NCBI GenBank assembly: GCA_029747015.1
Contig: JAKOGI010002146.1
Coordinates: 60,001 to 124,000, forward strand
Reading direction: 5' to 3'
DNA: 64,000 nt
Source of the DNA: Carnegiea gigantea
Taxonomy: Eukaryota; Streptophyta; Magnoliopsida; Caryophyllales; Cactaceae
Shown here: piece by piece, positions 46,781-59,516 of the stretch
Numbering within the stretch: the stretch's first letter is position 1
Layout of the letters: each line of letters begins with the position of its first letter
Notes under the pieces: generated by a model
The model's database searches: none
Seen by the model: only the letters and a program-made list of their open reading frames with translations
What the model was told of the DNA's origin: nothing
Position numbers and translations under genes: made by a program

Positions 46781-48556
46781 AAGGACTCCCAACTTAACAA
46801 TTCAAAGTCACATGTTTAATAGAACCACAAATTTGACATAGGGGAGGGGCACTAGAATTCACAACATTAACATTCATACAATCCAACCTTTGACTCATAG
46901 TATCAATTTTAGCAGAAAGCAGAGCAAGTGCATCAACTTCAAGCTTCATAGAGCGTCTCATCATCCCTTTGCGTAAAGTTGGTGATTTGAGTTCTCAAAC
47001 TTGCTATTTTGCTCAGAGGGAAGAACTTAGCGAGGAAAACTCTAGTAATCTCATCCCACATGGTGACACATCCTGAATGCAAAGAATGCAGTCAAGCTCT
47101 TGCCTTATCCTTAAGTGAGAAGGAAAATAATTGCAGTGAAATCGCATCGGTGGAGACCTCATTAAGCTTTAACGTATCGCATACCTCTAAAAGGACTGAG
47201 AGGTGTAAATTCGCCTCTTCTAAAGGAGAGCCTCAAAACTGGGACCCTGTAAATGAGAGTAAGCTTGAGCTCAAAATTGTTTGCATCAATGTTAGGACGA
47301 GTGATGCTTGAGGTGATTTCTTGGACTCCAGGGGGTAACAAAATCCCTAAGTGTCCTCCTTGGGTCACCTTCTCCTCCCACCATATTTGTTGATGTTCTT
47401 GTTGCCTCGCATCTTTGTTCTTCAATTTTTCGTTTCTTCCTCCTTAAGCGGAAACTCCTCTTCATCTCTGGATCAGGTTCGTATAGAAATGGACTTCGCA
47501 GAAACAAGGAAGATTCCCGTAAGCACTGTCACCAACACTACCAATACAGTCATACAAGTAAATAAAAATAAAAGATAAATAATAAAATACTTATTCACCT
47601 TCATAGGACTAACTCAGTAGTTAACAAATTGGTCCCCAGCAACGGTGCTGAAAATCTGACCACTGCTGCAAGCGCACAAGTGTCGTAGTATAGATAAAAT
47701 ATTGTTTCTCAGAGACTAAAGTAATCTATCGAGTTCTTTCTATCGAAAAATGCTAAGCAACAACTTAATCGAGAATTTTGATTTGGCAACTTTTAATGAA
47801 CTAATTCTAAATTCAATCAAGAAGAAACATCTAGGGATTTATGCAGTTAAGAAAGGTGTCGGATTAGTATAATTAACATGTGTTTTTCTCCAATCAGATA
47901 ATTTCAAGAAATTTAAATCTACACAGTATTTAGTTTATTCTTTTGAAATCAACCAAATTGTCTAAATTAAGCAAAAGACATTCTTTCAAACTAATTTGTC
48001 TTAATCTAACTTTAATATTGTTGATTACTCTCAAGTCCTCCCAACATGCAAATCGCACTCTCGAGTCATCGCTATATTAGGTCTTATCAAGCAGTCTAAT
48101 AATCAAATTTCACCTTTATATTCGTAATTAAATTGTTTCAAGTGTGCAAGTAAAATTTGACCAGAATCCTCTGACAACATGATAATCACTTGATAAAACA
48201 AAATCGAACCAATCATGGAATAACAGCACAATTCTATTGGTTATAATACGATCCAACTATACTTTCATCAACTAACAAATCCCTGGATACAATAAACTAC
48301 TTACTCATAGTTTAAAAAGTAAACAACTATCTAATTGATTTAGCAAAACCTGAGAGGGAAGGGCTTGATAATGGTAGCCTTCAACAAAGCCTTCAAAACG
48401 CCAATAAAACCGAGCTCCTCACTCAAGATTTCTCACTTGCCTTAAAAGAAACTAAAATTCCTAATAAACAAGAGTAAAATTTAGGAAGGAAATGGACTAT
48501 CTATGTTATGCTCTCTCTTCCTCTGCTGCTGAGGGACACATTTAAAAGAAGAACAT
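46781..48556 (-). repeat. Array unit 2 (1776 bp)
   Basis: Starts with ACATAAGGACTCCC, one base off the common junction. Primer site reads CCCCAGCAACGGTGCTGAA. gag fragment at 47507-46790 retains FLYEPDPEMKRSFRLRRK. Confidence 0.9.
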
Positions 48557-50280
48557 GAGGACTCTCAACTTGACAATTCAAAGTCACATGTTCAATAGAA
48601 CCACAAATTTGATGTGGGGGAGGGACACTGGAATTCACAGCATTAACATTCATACGATCGCACCTTTGACTCATAGCATCGACTTTAGCAGAAAGCAGAG
48701 TAAGTGCATCAACTTCAAGCTTCATAGAGCGTCTCATCATCCCTTTGCGTGAAGTTGGTGATTTGATTTGTCATACTTGCTGTTTTGCTCAGAGGGAAGA
48801 ACTTGATGAGTAAAACTTTAGTAAGCTCATCCTATGTGGTGATGCGTCCTGAAGGCAAAAAATGCAACCAAGCTCTTGCCTTATCCCTAAGTGAGAAGGG
48901 GAACAATCGCAATCGAATGGCATCGAGAAGATGCAGTTATGCTTCAACATGTCACCTCAAAACTGGGAGGAAATCAGAGCCGACTTGAGCTGAAAATTGT
49001 TTGCATCAATGTTAGGGCGAGCGATGCTTGAGGAGATTCCTTAGATGCCAGGGGTAACAAAATTCCTAAGTGTCCTCCTTTTGTCACCTTCTTCTTCCGC
49101 CATATTTGTTGATGTTCTTGTTGCCTCACGTCTTTGTTCTTGAATCTTTTGTTACTTCCTTCTCAAGCGAAAAGTCTTCTCGATCTCAGAATCAAGTTCA
49201 TATAGAAATGGACTATGCATAAACAGGGAAGATTCCTGCAAGCAATATCACCAACCCTACCAACGCAATTAAACAAGAAAATAAAAACAAAAGATAAAAA
49301 ATAAAATACTTGGTCACTTTTGTAAGGCTAACACAATAGTTAACAAATTGCTCCTTAGCAACGATGCCAAAAACCTGACCACTGCCTCAAGCGCATAGGT
49401 GTCGTAGTGTATATAAAATATCGTTCCTTAGAGGCCAAAGTAATCTATCGAGTCCTTTCTATCGGAAAATACGGAGCAACAACTTAATTGAGAATTTTGA
49501 TTTAAGGACTTCTAATGAACTAATACTAAATTCAATCAAGATGAAATGTTAAGGGATTTATGAAGTTAAGAAAGGTGTTGGATCAATATGATTAACATGC
49601 GCTTTTCTCTAATCAAATAATTTCGAGGAATTTCAATCTATACAAAATTTAGCCTATTCTTTTTAAATCAACGAAATTGCCTAAATTAAGCAAAAGTCAC
49701 TCTTTGAAACTAATTTATCTTAATCCAAGTTCAGTATTTTTGATTACTCTCATGTCCTCCCAACTTGCAGTTCGCTCTCTTAAGTCATTGCTATATTAGG
49801 TCTTATCAAGCAGTCTAACAATCAAATTTCACCGTTCAGCTCTTAATTCAATTATTTCAAGTGTGCAAGCAAAATTTGGCCAAAATCCACTCACAACATG
49901 ATAATCACTTGATAAAACGAAATCAAACCAATCATGAAACAAAAGCACAATTCTATTGATTATAACATGACCCAACTACACTTTCATTAACTAATAAATC
50001 GCTAGATGAGATAAACTACTCACTCATAGTTTAAAAAAAAATAAACAACTAACTAATTGATTCGGTGAAATCTGAGAGGGAAGGGCTTAACAATGGCAGC
50101 CTTCAACAAAGCCTTCAAACCACCAACAAAACCGAACTTCCCACTCAAGATTTCACACTTGCACTAAAACAATTTAAAAATCCTAACTAAACAGAGTAAA
50201 ATTTGGGAAGGAAATGGACTATTTATGCAATGCTCTCCCTTCTTCTGCTGTTGAGGGGCACGTTTATAAAAAAGAACATG
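48557..50280 (-). repeat. Array unit 3 (1724 bp)
   Basis: Shorter by about 55 bases because of a deletion in gag near 48925-48970. Its LTR shares with unit 6 the variants AGCAACAACTTAATTGAG, AATCAAGATGAAATG and ACTTGCAGTTCGCT, not found in units 1, 2, 4, 5, 7 and 8. Confidence 0.88.
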
Positions 50281-52058
50281 AGGACTCCCAACTTGACAAT
50301 TCAAAGCCACATGTTCAATAGAACCACAACTTTCACATAGGGGAGGGGCACTAGAATTCACAACATTAATATTCATATGATCCAACCTTTGAGTCATAAC
50401 ATCAACTTTAGTAGAAAGCAAAGTAAGTGCATCAAGTTCAAGCTTTCATAGAGGTTCTCATTATCCCTTTGGGTGAAGTTGGTGATTTGATTTCTCAAAC
50501 TTGTCATTTTGCTCGGAGGGAAGAACTTGGCGAGGAAAACTTTGGTAAACTCATCCCACGTGGGGATGCATTCAGAAGACAAAGAATCCAGTCATGCTCT
50601 TGCCTTATCCTTAAGTGAGAAGGCAAATAATCGCAGTCGAATGGCATCGGTGGAGACTCCGTTAAGCTTCAACATACCGCACACCTCTAAAAAGACCGAG
50701 ATGTGTAAATTTGGGTCTTCTAAAGGAGGCCCTTCAAATTAGGATTGTTGCACCATGGAAATAAGAGCCAGCTTGAGCTCAAAATTGTTTGCATCAACGT
50801 TAGGGCGAGCGATGCTTAAGGCAATTCCTAGCACTCCACAGGTAACTAAATCCCTAAGTGTCCGCCTTTAGTCAGCTACCTCCTGCCATATTTTTTGATG
50901 TTCTTGTTACCTCGCGTCTTTATTCTTCAATCTTTTGTTTCTTCCTACTTAAGCTGAAAGTGCTCTCGACCCCGGGATCGGGTTCATATAGAAATGGACT
51001 TCGCATAAACGGGGAAGATTCCTACAAGCACTATCACCAACACTACCAACACAATCAAACGAGAATATAAAAATAAAAGACAAAAAAAAAAATACTTAGT
51101 CTCTTTCGTAACACTAACTCAGTACTTATCAAATTGGTCCCCAGCAAAGGCGCTAAAAACTTGACCACTGCTGCAAGCGCACGGGTGTCGTAGTACAGAT
51201 AAAATATCGTTCCTCCGAGGCCAAAGTAATCTATCAAGTCCTTTCTATCCGAAAATGCTAAGCCATGACTTAATCGAGAATTTTGATTTAGGGACTTCTA
51301 ATGACCTAGTTCTAAATTCAATCAAGAAGAAACATCCAGAGATTTATGCAGTTAAGAAAGGTGTTGGATCAATATGATTAACATGCGCTTTTCTCTAATC
51401 GGATAATTTCGAGGAATTTCAATCTATACAAAATTTAATCTATTCTTTTGAAATCAATGAAATTGCCTAAATTAAGCAAAAGTCATTCTGTCAAACTACT
51501 TTGTCTCAATCCAAGTTCAATATTTTTTATTACTCTCATGTCCTTCCGATATGCAGATCGCTCTCTAGAGTTGTCGCTATATGAGGTCTTATCAAGGAGT
51601 CTAACAATCAAACTTTACCTTTTAGTTCTTAATTAAATTGTCTCAAGTGTGCGAGCAAATGGCCAAAATCCACTCACAACATGATAATCACTTGATAAAA
51701 CAAAATCAAACCAATCATGAAACAAAAGCACAATTCTATTGACTATAATATGATCAAACCACACCTCCATTAACTAACAAATCCCTAGACAAGATAAACT
51801 ACTCGCTCATAGTTAAAACAATAAACAACTAACAAATTGATTCAGCGAAATCTGAGACGGAAGGGCTTAACAATGGCAGCCTTCAATAAAGCCTTCAAAC
51901 CACCAAGAAAACCGAACTCTTCACTGAATATTTCTCACTTGCACTAAAAAAACTAAAATCCTAACTAAAAAGAGTAAAATTGGGGAAGGAAATGGACTAT
52001 CTATGCTATGCTCTCTCTTCATGTGCTGCTGAGGGAACACGTTTATAAAGAAGAGCAT
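50281..52058 (-). repeat. Array unit 4 (1778 bp)
   Basis: Primer site CCCCAGCAAAGGCGCTAAA. Shares AGTCTCTTTCGTAA and GGCGCTAAAAAC with unit 7. Confidence 0.88.
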
Positions 52059-53843
52059 GAGGACTCTCAACTTTACAATTCAAAGTCACATGTTCAATAG
52101 AACCACAAATCTCACAAGGGGGAGGCGCACTAGAATTCACAGCATTAACATTTATACGATCCAACCTTTGAGTCATAGTATCAACTTTAGTGAAAAGCAT
52201 AGCAAGTCCATCAACTTCAAGCTTCACAGAGCATCTCATCATCCCTTTGAATAAAGTTGGTGATTTGATTTCTCAAACTTGCCATTTTGCTCGGATGGAA
52301 GAACTTGGCGAGGAAAACTGTAGCACGGTCATCCCATATGGTGATGCATCCTAAAGACAAAGAATGTAGCCAAGCTCTTGCCTTACCCCCATGTGAGAAG
52401 GGAAATAATCGCAGTCGAATGGCATTAGTGGGGACCCCGTTACGCTTCAACGTGTCGCACACCACTAAAAAGACCGAGATGTGTAAATTAAGGCCTTCTA
52501 AAGGAGAGACTCAAAACTAGGATTGTTGTACCATAGAAATGAGAGCCGGCTTGAGCTCTAAACTGTTTGCATCAATGTTACGGCAAGCGATGCTTGAGGC
52601 AATTCCTTGGACTCCAGAGGTAACAAAATCCCTAAGCGTCCTCCTTTGGTCACCTTCTCCTCCCACCATATTTGTTGATGTTCTTGTTGCCTCGCGCCTT
52701 TGTTCTTCAATCTTTTGTTTCTTCCTCTAAAAGCGGAGAGTCCTCTCAATCTTAGGAATGGGTTCATATAGAGATGGACTTTACATAAACAGGGAAGATT
52801 CCTGCAAGCATTATCCCAAATGCTACCCATGCAATCAAAAAAGAAAATAAAAATAAAAGACAAAAAATAAAATACTTAGCCTTTTTCACAAGACCGACTC
52901 AGTACTTAAAAAATTGGTCCCTAACAACGGCCCCAAAAACTTGACCACTGCCTCAAGCGCACAGGTATCGTAGCATAAATAAAATATCGTTCCTGAGAGA
53001 CCAAAGTAATCTACCGAGTCCTTTCTATCAAAAAATGCTAAGCTTCAACTTAATCGAGAATTTTGATTTATCGACTTCTAATGAACTAATTCTAAACTCA
53101 ACGAAGCAAAAACGACTAGGGATTTATACAGTTAAGAAAGGTGTTGGATCAATATGATTGACATGCGCTTTTCTCTAACTAGATAATTTTGAGGAATTTC
53201 AATTTGTGCAGAATTTAGTCTATTCTTTTGAAATCAACCAAATTGCCTACATTAAGCAAAAGTCATTCTTTCAAACTTATTTGTCTTAATCCGAGTTAAA
53301 TATTTTGGATTACTCTCAAGTCCTCCCCACATGCAGATAGCTCTCTTGAGTCATCGCTATATTAGGTCTTATCAAGTAATCTAACATTTAAACTTCACCT
53401 CTCAGTTCTTAACTCAATTGTTTCAAGTCTGCAACCATAATTTGGCCAAAATCCACTCACAACATGATAATCACTTGATAAAATGAAATCGAACCAATCA
53501 TGAAACAGAAGCACAATTCTATTGCTTATAACATGATCCAACTACACTTTCATTAACAAACAAATTCCTAGACAAGATAAACTACTCACTCATAGTTAAA
53601 AAAATAAACAACTAACTAATTGATTCAGTGAAATCTGGGAGGGAAGGGCTTGAAAATGGTAGCCTTCAACAAAGTCTTCAAACCACCAACAAAACCAAAC
53701 TCCTCACTCAAGAATTCTCACTTGCACTAAAACATACTAAAAATCCTAACTAAAAAGTGTAAAATTTAGGAAGCAAATGGATTGTCTATGCTATACTCTC
53801 TCTTCTTTTGCTGCTGAGGGGCGCGTTTATAAAGAAGAACATG
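52059..53843 (-). repeat. Array unit 5 (1785 bp)
   Basis: Primer site CCCTAACAACGGCCCCAAA. Shares ACTAGGATTGTT in gag and GAGGAATTTCAATTT in the LTR with unit 8. Confidence 0.88.
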
Positions 53844-55629
53844 AGGACTCCTAACTTGACAACTCAAGATCACATGTTCAATAGAACCACAAATTTCACA
53901 TGGGGGAGGGGCACTAAAATTTACTGCATTAACATTCATACAATCCAACATTTGAGTCATAGCATCAACTTTGGTAGAAAGCAAAGTAAGTGCATCAACT
54001 TCCAGCTTCATAGAGTGACTCATCCCTTTGGGTGAAGTTGGTGATTTGATTTCTCAATTTTGCCATTTTGTTCGGAGGGAAGAACTTGGCGAGAAAAACT
54101 TTAGTAAGCTCATCCCACATGGTGATACATCCCGAAGGCAAAGAATACAGTCAAGCTCTTGCCTTATCTCTAGGTGAGAAGAGAAATAATCGCAGTCGAA
54201 TGGCATCGGTGGAGACTCCGTTAAGCTTCAACGTGTCGTACACTTCTAAAAGGATCGAGAGATGTAAATTCGGGTCTTCTAAAGGACAGCCTCAAAACTG
54301 GGATTGTTTCACCCTGGAAATGAGAGCTGACTTGAGCTCAAAATTGTTTGCATCAACATTAGGGCGAGCGATGCTTGAGGCAATTCCTTAGACTCCAGGG
54401 GTAACAAAATCCCTAAGTGTCCTCCTTTGGTCACCTTCTACTCCCGCCATATTTATTGATTTTCTTGTTGCCTCGTGTCTTTGTTCTTCAATCTTTTGTT
54501 TCTTCCTCCTTAAGCGGAAAGTCCTCTCGATCTCAGGATCGGGTTCGTATAAAAATGGACTTCGCATAAATGGGGAAGATTCCTGCAAACACTATCACCA
54601 ACACTATCAATGCAATCAAACAAGAAAACAAAAATAAAAGATAAAAAGTAAAATACTTAGTCACTTTTGTAAGGCTAACTTAGTAGTTAACAAATTGATA
54701 CTCGGCAACGGCGCCAAAAACTTGACCACTGCCACAAGCGTATGGGTGCCACAAGTGTACGGGTGTTGCAGCACAGATAAAATATCCTTCCTGAGAGACC
54801 AAAGTAATCTATCGAGTCCTTTCTATCGGAAAATGCAGAGCAACAACTTAATTGAGAATTTTGATTTAAGGACTTCTAATGAACTAATTCTAAATTCAAT
54901 CAAGATGAAATGTCTAGGGATTTATGAAGTTAAAAAAGGTGTTGGATCAATATGATTAACATGCACTTTTCTCTAATCGGATAATTTCGAGAAATTTCAA
55001 TCTATATAGAATTTAGCCTGTTCTTTTGAAATCAACGAAATTGCCTAAGTTAAGTAAAAGTTACTCTTTCAAATTAATTTGTCTTAATCCAAGTTCAGTA
55101 TTTTTGATTACTCTCATGTCCTCCCAACTTGCAGTTCGCTTTCTCGAGTCGTTGCTATATTAGGTCTTATTAAGCAATCTAACAATCGAATTTCACCTTT
55201 CAGTTCTTAATTCAATTATTTCAAGTGTGCAAGCAAAATTGGGCCAAAATCCACTCATAACATGATAATCACTTGATAAAATGAAATCAAACCAATCAAG
55301 AAACAAAAGCGCAATTCTAATGATTATAACATGACCTAACTACACTTTTATTAGCTAACAAATCCCTAGACGAGATGAACTACTCACTCATAGTTAAAAA
55401 AAATAAACAACTAACCAATTGATTCAGTGAAATTAGATAGGGAAGGGCTTGACAATGGCAACCTTCAACAAAGCCTTCAAAGCACCAACAAAACCGAGCT
55501 CCTCACTCAAGGTTTCTCACTTGCACTAAAACAAACTAAAAAGAGTAAGATTTGGGAAGGAAATGGACTATCTATGCCATGCTCTCTCCTCTTCTATTAC
55601 TGACTGACACGTTTATAAACAAGAACATG
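53844..55629 (-). repeat. Array unit 6 (1786 bp)
   Basis: Has the best preserved primer site of the array (GGCAACGGCGCCA at 54704-54716) and gag start (FLYEPDPEIERTFRLRRKKQ). The LTR end holds a small duplication (CACAAGCGTATGGGTGC / CACAAGTGTACGGGTG, 54733-54765). Confidence 0.88.
54701..54716 (-). other. Primer-binding site, tRNA-Asp type (best copy in the array)
   Basis: The sense strand reads TGGCGCCGTTGCCGAG, matching 14 of the expected 16 bases of the Athila tRNA-Asp site. Seven more decayed versions occur at corresponding places in the other units. Confidence 0.8.
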
Positions 55630-57412
55630 AGGACTCCCAACTTGACAAATCAAAATCACATGTTCAATAGTACCACAAATTCCACATAGGGGAGCAACAC
55701 TACAATTCACATCATTAACATTCATGCGATCCAACCTTTGAGTCATAGCATCAACTTTAGCATAAAACAAAGTAAATGCATCAACTTCAAGCTTCATAGA
55801 GGGTCTCATCATCCATTTGCATGAAGTAGGCGATTTGATTCCTCACACTTACCGTTTTGCTCGGAGGGAAGGACTTAGCGAGGAAAATTCTAGTAAGCTC
55901 ATTGCACGTGGTGATCCCAAAGGCAAAGAATGCAACCAAGCTCTTGCCTTATCCCTAAGTGAGAAGAGAAATAATCGCAATTAACGGGCATCGGTGGAGA
56001 ACCCGTTAAGCTTCAACATGTCGTACACCACGAAAAAGACCAAGAGGTGTAAATTCGAGTCTTCTCAAGGAGACCCTCCAAATTGGGATTGTTACACTGT
56101 GGAAATGAGAGCCGACTTGAGCTCAAAATTGTTTGCATCAACATTGGGGCGAGCGATGCTTGAGGCAATTCCTTAGACTCCACGGGTAACAAAATCCCTA
56201 AGTGTCCTCCTTTGGTCACCTTCTCCTCCCGCCATATTTGTTAATGTTCTTGTTGCCTCGCGTCTTTGTTCTTTAATCTTTGTTTTTTTCTCCTTAAGTG
56301 GAAAGTCCTCTCAATCTAAGGATTAGATTCATATAGAAACGGACTTCGCATAAACGAGAAAGATTCCTATAAGCACTATCACCAACACTATCAACGTAAT
56401 CAAATGAGAAAATAAAAATAAAAGATAAAAAATAAAATACTTAGTCTCTTTCGTAAGACTCACTTAGTAGCTAACGAATTGGTCCTCGGCAACGGCGCTA
56501 AAAACATGACCACCGCCGCAAGCGCACCTGTGTCATAGTATAGATAAAATATCGTTTCTCAGAGACCAAAGTAATTTATCGAGTCCTTGCTATCGGAAAA
56601 TGCTAAGCAACTACTTAATCGAGAATTTTGATTTAACGACTTCTAATATACTAATTCTAAATTCAATCAAGAAGAACGTCTAAGGATTTATGCAATTAAG
56701 AAAGATGTTGGATCAATATGATTAACATGCAGTTTTCTATAATCGGATAATTTTGAGGAATTTCAATCTATACAGAATTTTGTCTATTTTTTTGAAACCA
56801 AACAAATTGCCTACAGTAAGCAAAATTCATTCTTTCAAACTAATTTGTCTGAATCCAAGTTCAGTATTTTTTATTACTCTCAAGTCCTCCCAACATGCAG
56901 ATCGCTCTCTCGAGTTATCACTATATCAGGTCTTATCAAGCAGTCTAACGATCCAATTTGATCTTTCAGTTCTTAATTCAATTATTTCAAGTGTGCAAGC
57001 AAAATTTGGCTAAAATCCACTCACAACATGATAATCACTTGACAAAATAAAATCGAACCAATCATGAAACAAAAGCACAATTCTATTGATCATAACATGA
57101 TCCAACTACACTTGCATTGATTAACAAATCCCTATACAAGATAAACTACTCACTCATAGTTTAAAAAAAAAAAAAAACAACTAACTAATTGATTTAGTGA
57201 AATCTGAGAGGGAAGGGCTTGACAATGGCAGCCTTCGACAAAGCCTTCAAACCACCAACAAAACCGGGCTCCTCACTCAAGATTTCTCACTTGCTCTAAA
57301 ACAAACTAAAAATCCTAACTAAAAATAGTAAAATTTGGGAAGGAAATGGACTATCTATGCTATGCCCTCTCTTCTTCTGTTGCTGAGGGACGCGTTCATA
57401 AAGAAGAACATG
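55630..57412 (-). repeat. Array unit 7 (1783 bp)
   Basis: Primer site CTCGGCAACGGCGCTAAA. gag lacks about ten bases near 55905. It shares variants with unit 4. Confidence 0.88.
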
Positions 57413-59198
57413 AGAACTCCCAACTTCACAAGTCAAAGTCACATGTTCAATAGAGCCACAAATTTCACATAGTGGAGGGACACTAGAATTCACAACATTA
57501 ACATTCATGTGATCCAACCTTTGAGTTATAGCATCAACTTTAGCTGAAAGCAAATTAAGTGCATCAACTTCAAGCTTCATAGAGGGTCTCATCATCCCTT
57601 TGCATGAAGTTGGTGATTTGATTTCTCATACTTGCCATTGTGGTCAGAGGGAAGAACTTGGCGAGGAAAACTCTAATAAGCTCATCCCACGTGGTGATAC
57701 ATCCCGAAGGCAAAGAATGTAGCAAAGCTCTTGCCTTATCCCTAAGTGAGAAGGGAAATAATCGCATCGAATGGCATCGATGGAGACCCTACTAAGCTTC
57801 AACATGTCGCATACCTCTAAAAAGATCGAGAGGTGTGAATTCGGGTCTTCTAAAGGAGAGCCTCCAAACTAGGATTGTTACACTATGGAAATAAGAGCCG
57901 GCTTGAGCTCAAAATTATTTGCATCAACGTTAGGGCGAGCGATGCTTGAGGCGATTCCTTAGACTCTAGTGGTAACAAAATCCCTTAGTGTCCTCCTTTG
58001 GTCGGCTTCTCCTCCCGCCATATTCATTGATGTTCTTGTTGCCTCGCGTCTTTGTTCTTTAATCTTTTGTTTCTTCGTCCTTAAGCGGAAAGTCATCTCG
58101 ATCTCAGGATCGGGTTCGTATAGAAATGGACTTTGCATAAACAGGGACGATTCCTACAAGCACTATCACCAATACTACCAACACAATCAAACAAGAAAAT
58201 AAAAATAAAAGATGTAAAACAAAATCCTTAGTCACTTTCGTAACACTAACTAAGTACTTAACAAATTGGTCCCCTGCAATGATGCCAAAAATTTGACCAG
58301 TGCCGCAAGCATATAGGGTGTCGTGGTATAGATAAGATGTCGTTCCTCATAGACCAAAGTAATCTATCAAGTCCTCTCTATCAAAAAATGCTAAGCAAAA
58401 ACTTAATCGAGAATTTCAATTTAACGACTTCTAATGCACTGATTCTAAATTCAATCAAGAAGAAATGTCTAGGGATTTATGCAGTTAAGAAAGGTGTTGG
58501 GTTAATGTGATTAACATGCACTTTTCTCTAATCAGATAATTTTGAGGAATTTCAATTTATAGAGAACTTAGTCTATTCTTTTGAAATCAACCAAATTGCC
58601 AAAATTAAGTAAAAGTCATTCTTTCAAACTAATTTATCCTAATCCAAGTTCCACATTTTTTATTACTCTCAAGTCCTCCCGACGTGCAGATCGCTCTCTC
58701 GAGTCGTCATTATATTAGGTCTTATCAAGCAGTCTAACAATCAAATTTCACCTTTCAGCTCTTAATTCAATTGTTTCAAGTGTACAAGCAAAATTCGCCC
58801 AAAATCCACTCACAACATGTTAGTCACTTGATAGAAAAAAATCAAACCAATCATGAAACAAAAGCACAATTCTATTGATTATAACATGATCTAACTACAT
58901 TTCCATTAACTGACAAATCCCTAGACAAGATAAACTACTCACTCGTAGTTTTAAAAATAAACAGGTAACTAATTAATTCAGCGAAATCTGAGAGGTAAGG
59001 GCTTGACAATGGTAGCCTTCAACAAAGCCTTCTAACCAACAATAAAACCGAACTCCTCACTCAAGATTTCTCACTTGCACTAAAACACACTAAAAATCCT
59101 AACTAAAAAGAGTAAAATTTGGGAAGTAAATGGACTATATATGCTATGCTCTCTTTTCTTCTGCTGCTAAGGGACACGTTTATGAAGAAGAACATGAG
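57413..59198 (-). repeat. Array unit 8 (1786 bp), outer unit joined to full LTR
   Basis: gag fragment 57413-58160, primer site CCCTGCAATGATGCCAAAA near 58271-58289, and then an LTR that is not truncated: past 59199 it goes on with LTR sequence instead of the gag junction. Confidence 0.9.
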
Positions 59199-59516
59199 GA
59201 TTTTCAGCCACATAGCCGAAGTTACCAGCATACCACGATCCGTGGCAGCCACCATGGTTGGACCGTGGTCTCGCCTGGAACCAAATTTTCTGCTCTTCTC
59301 TTACTGTATGAGCTTAGCATCTCATGGGCATCCGTGGGGGGACAAAATATACTCAAATGAAGTCAAATGTTGGGCTAAAATGACATAAATTCCTTCAAAA
59401 AACAAAACCCAAGCATAAATCAAGAATAGGAGTATAAACGATAACTTAAAGCACATGATTCTTTTAAAAATGTAGCAAAATGACCCTAAAATGATATATA
59501 CTATAGGCTCTTATCA
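58294..59516 (-). repeat. Full 5' LTR of the Athila element (1223 bp)
   Basis: Sense strand starts TGATAAGAGCC at 59516 and ends TGGTCA at 58294, next to the primer-binding site. Its beginning resembles the LTR at 2782. A GC-rich palindromic block (CCACGATCCGTGG, CCATGGTTGGACCGTGG) lies at 59230-59275. The 320 bases 59199-59516 are exactly the part missing from the seven other LTR copies. Confidence 0.85.

Larger units (their letters stand above)
44761..59198 (-). repeat. Head-to-tail array of 8 LTR-primer site-gag units (about 1.78 kb each)
   Basis: The junction word (GA)ACATGAGGACTCCCAAC recurs at 46781, 48557, 50281, 52059, 53844, 55630 and 57413; the matching gag position is 44761 and the matching LTR position is 59199. 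Spacings are 2020, 1776, 1724, 1778, 1785, 1786, 1783 and 1786. Each unit read on the minus strand is: LTR lacking its first 320 or so bases, primer-binding site, leader, gag N-terminal half, zinc knuckle, then the next truncated LTR. Only the outermost unit continues into a complete LTR. It is not a set of independent insertions, since all junctions are the same. Confidence 0.93.
41271..59516 (-). mobile_element. Athila-type Ty3/gypsy element with expanded 5' region and no pol core
   Basis: On the minus strand: full LTR (59516-58294), tandem LTR-gag units, gag and protease (about 45700-43700), then directly the sequence that precedes the env-position ORF (43300-42650), the ORF itself (42640-41316) and the 3' region. 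RT, RNaseH and integrase, normally some 3-4 kb between protease and this ORF, are not found. The 3' region continues across the gag-only element to 30559, where hAT interrupts it; no 3' LTR is in the window. Confidence 0.75.
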
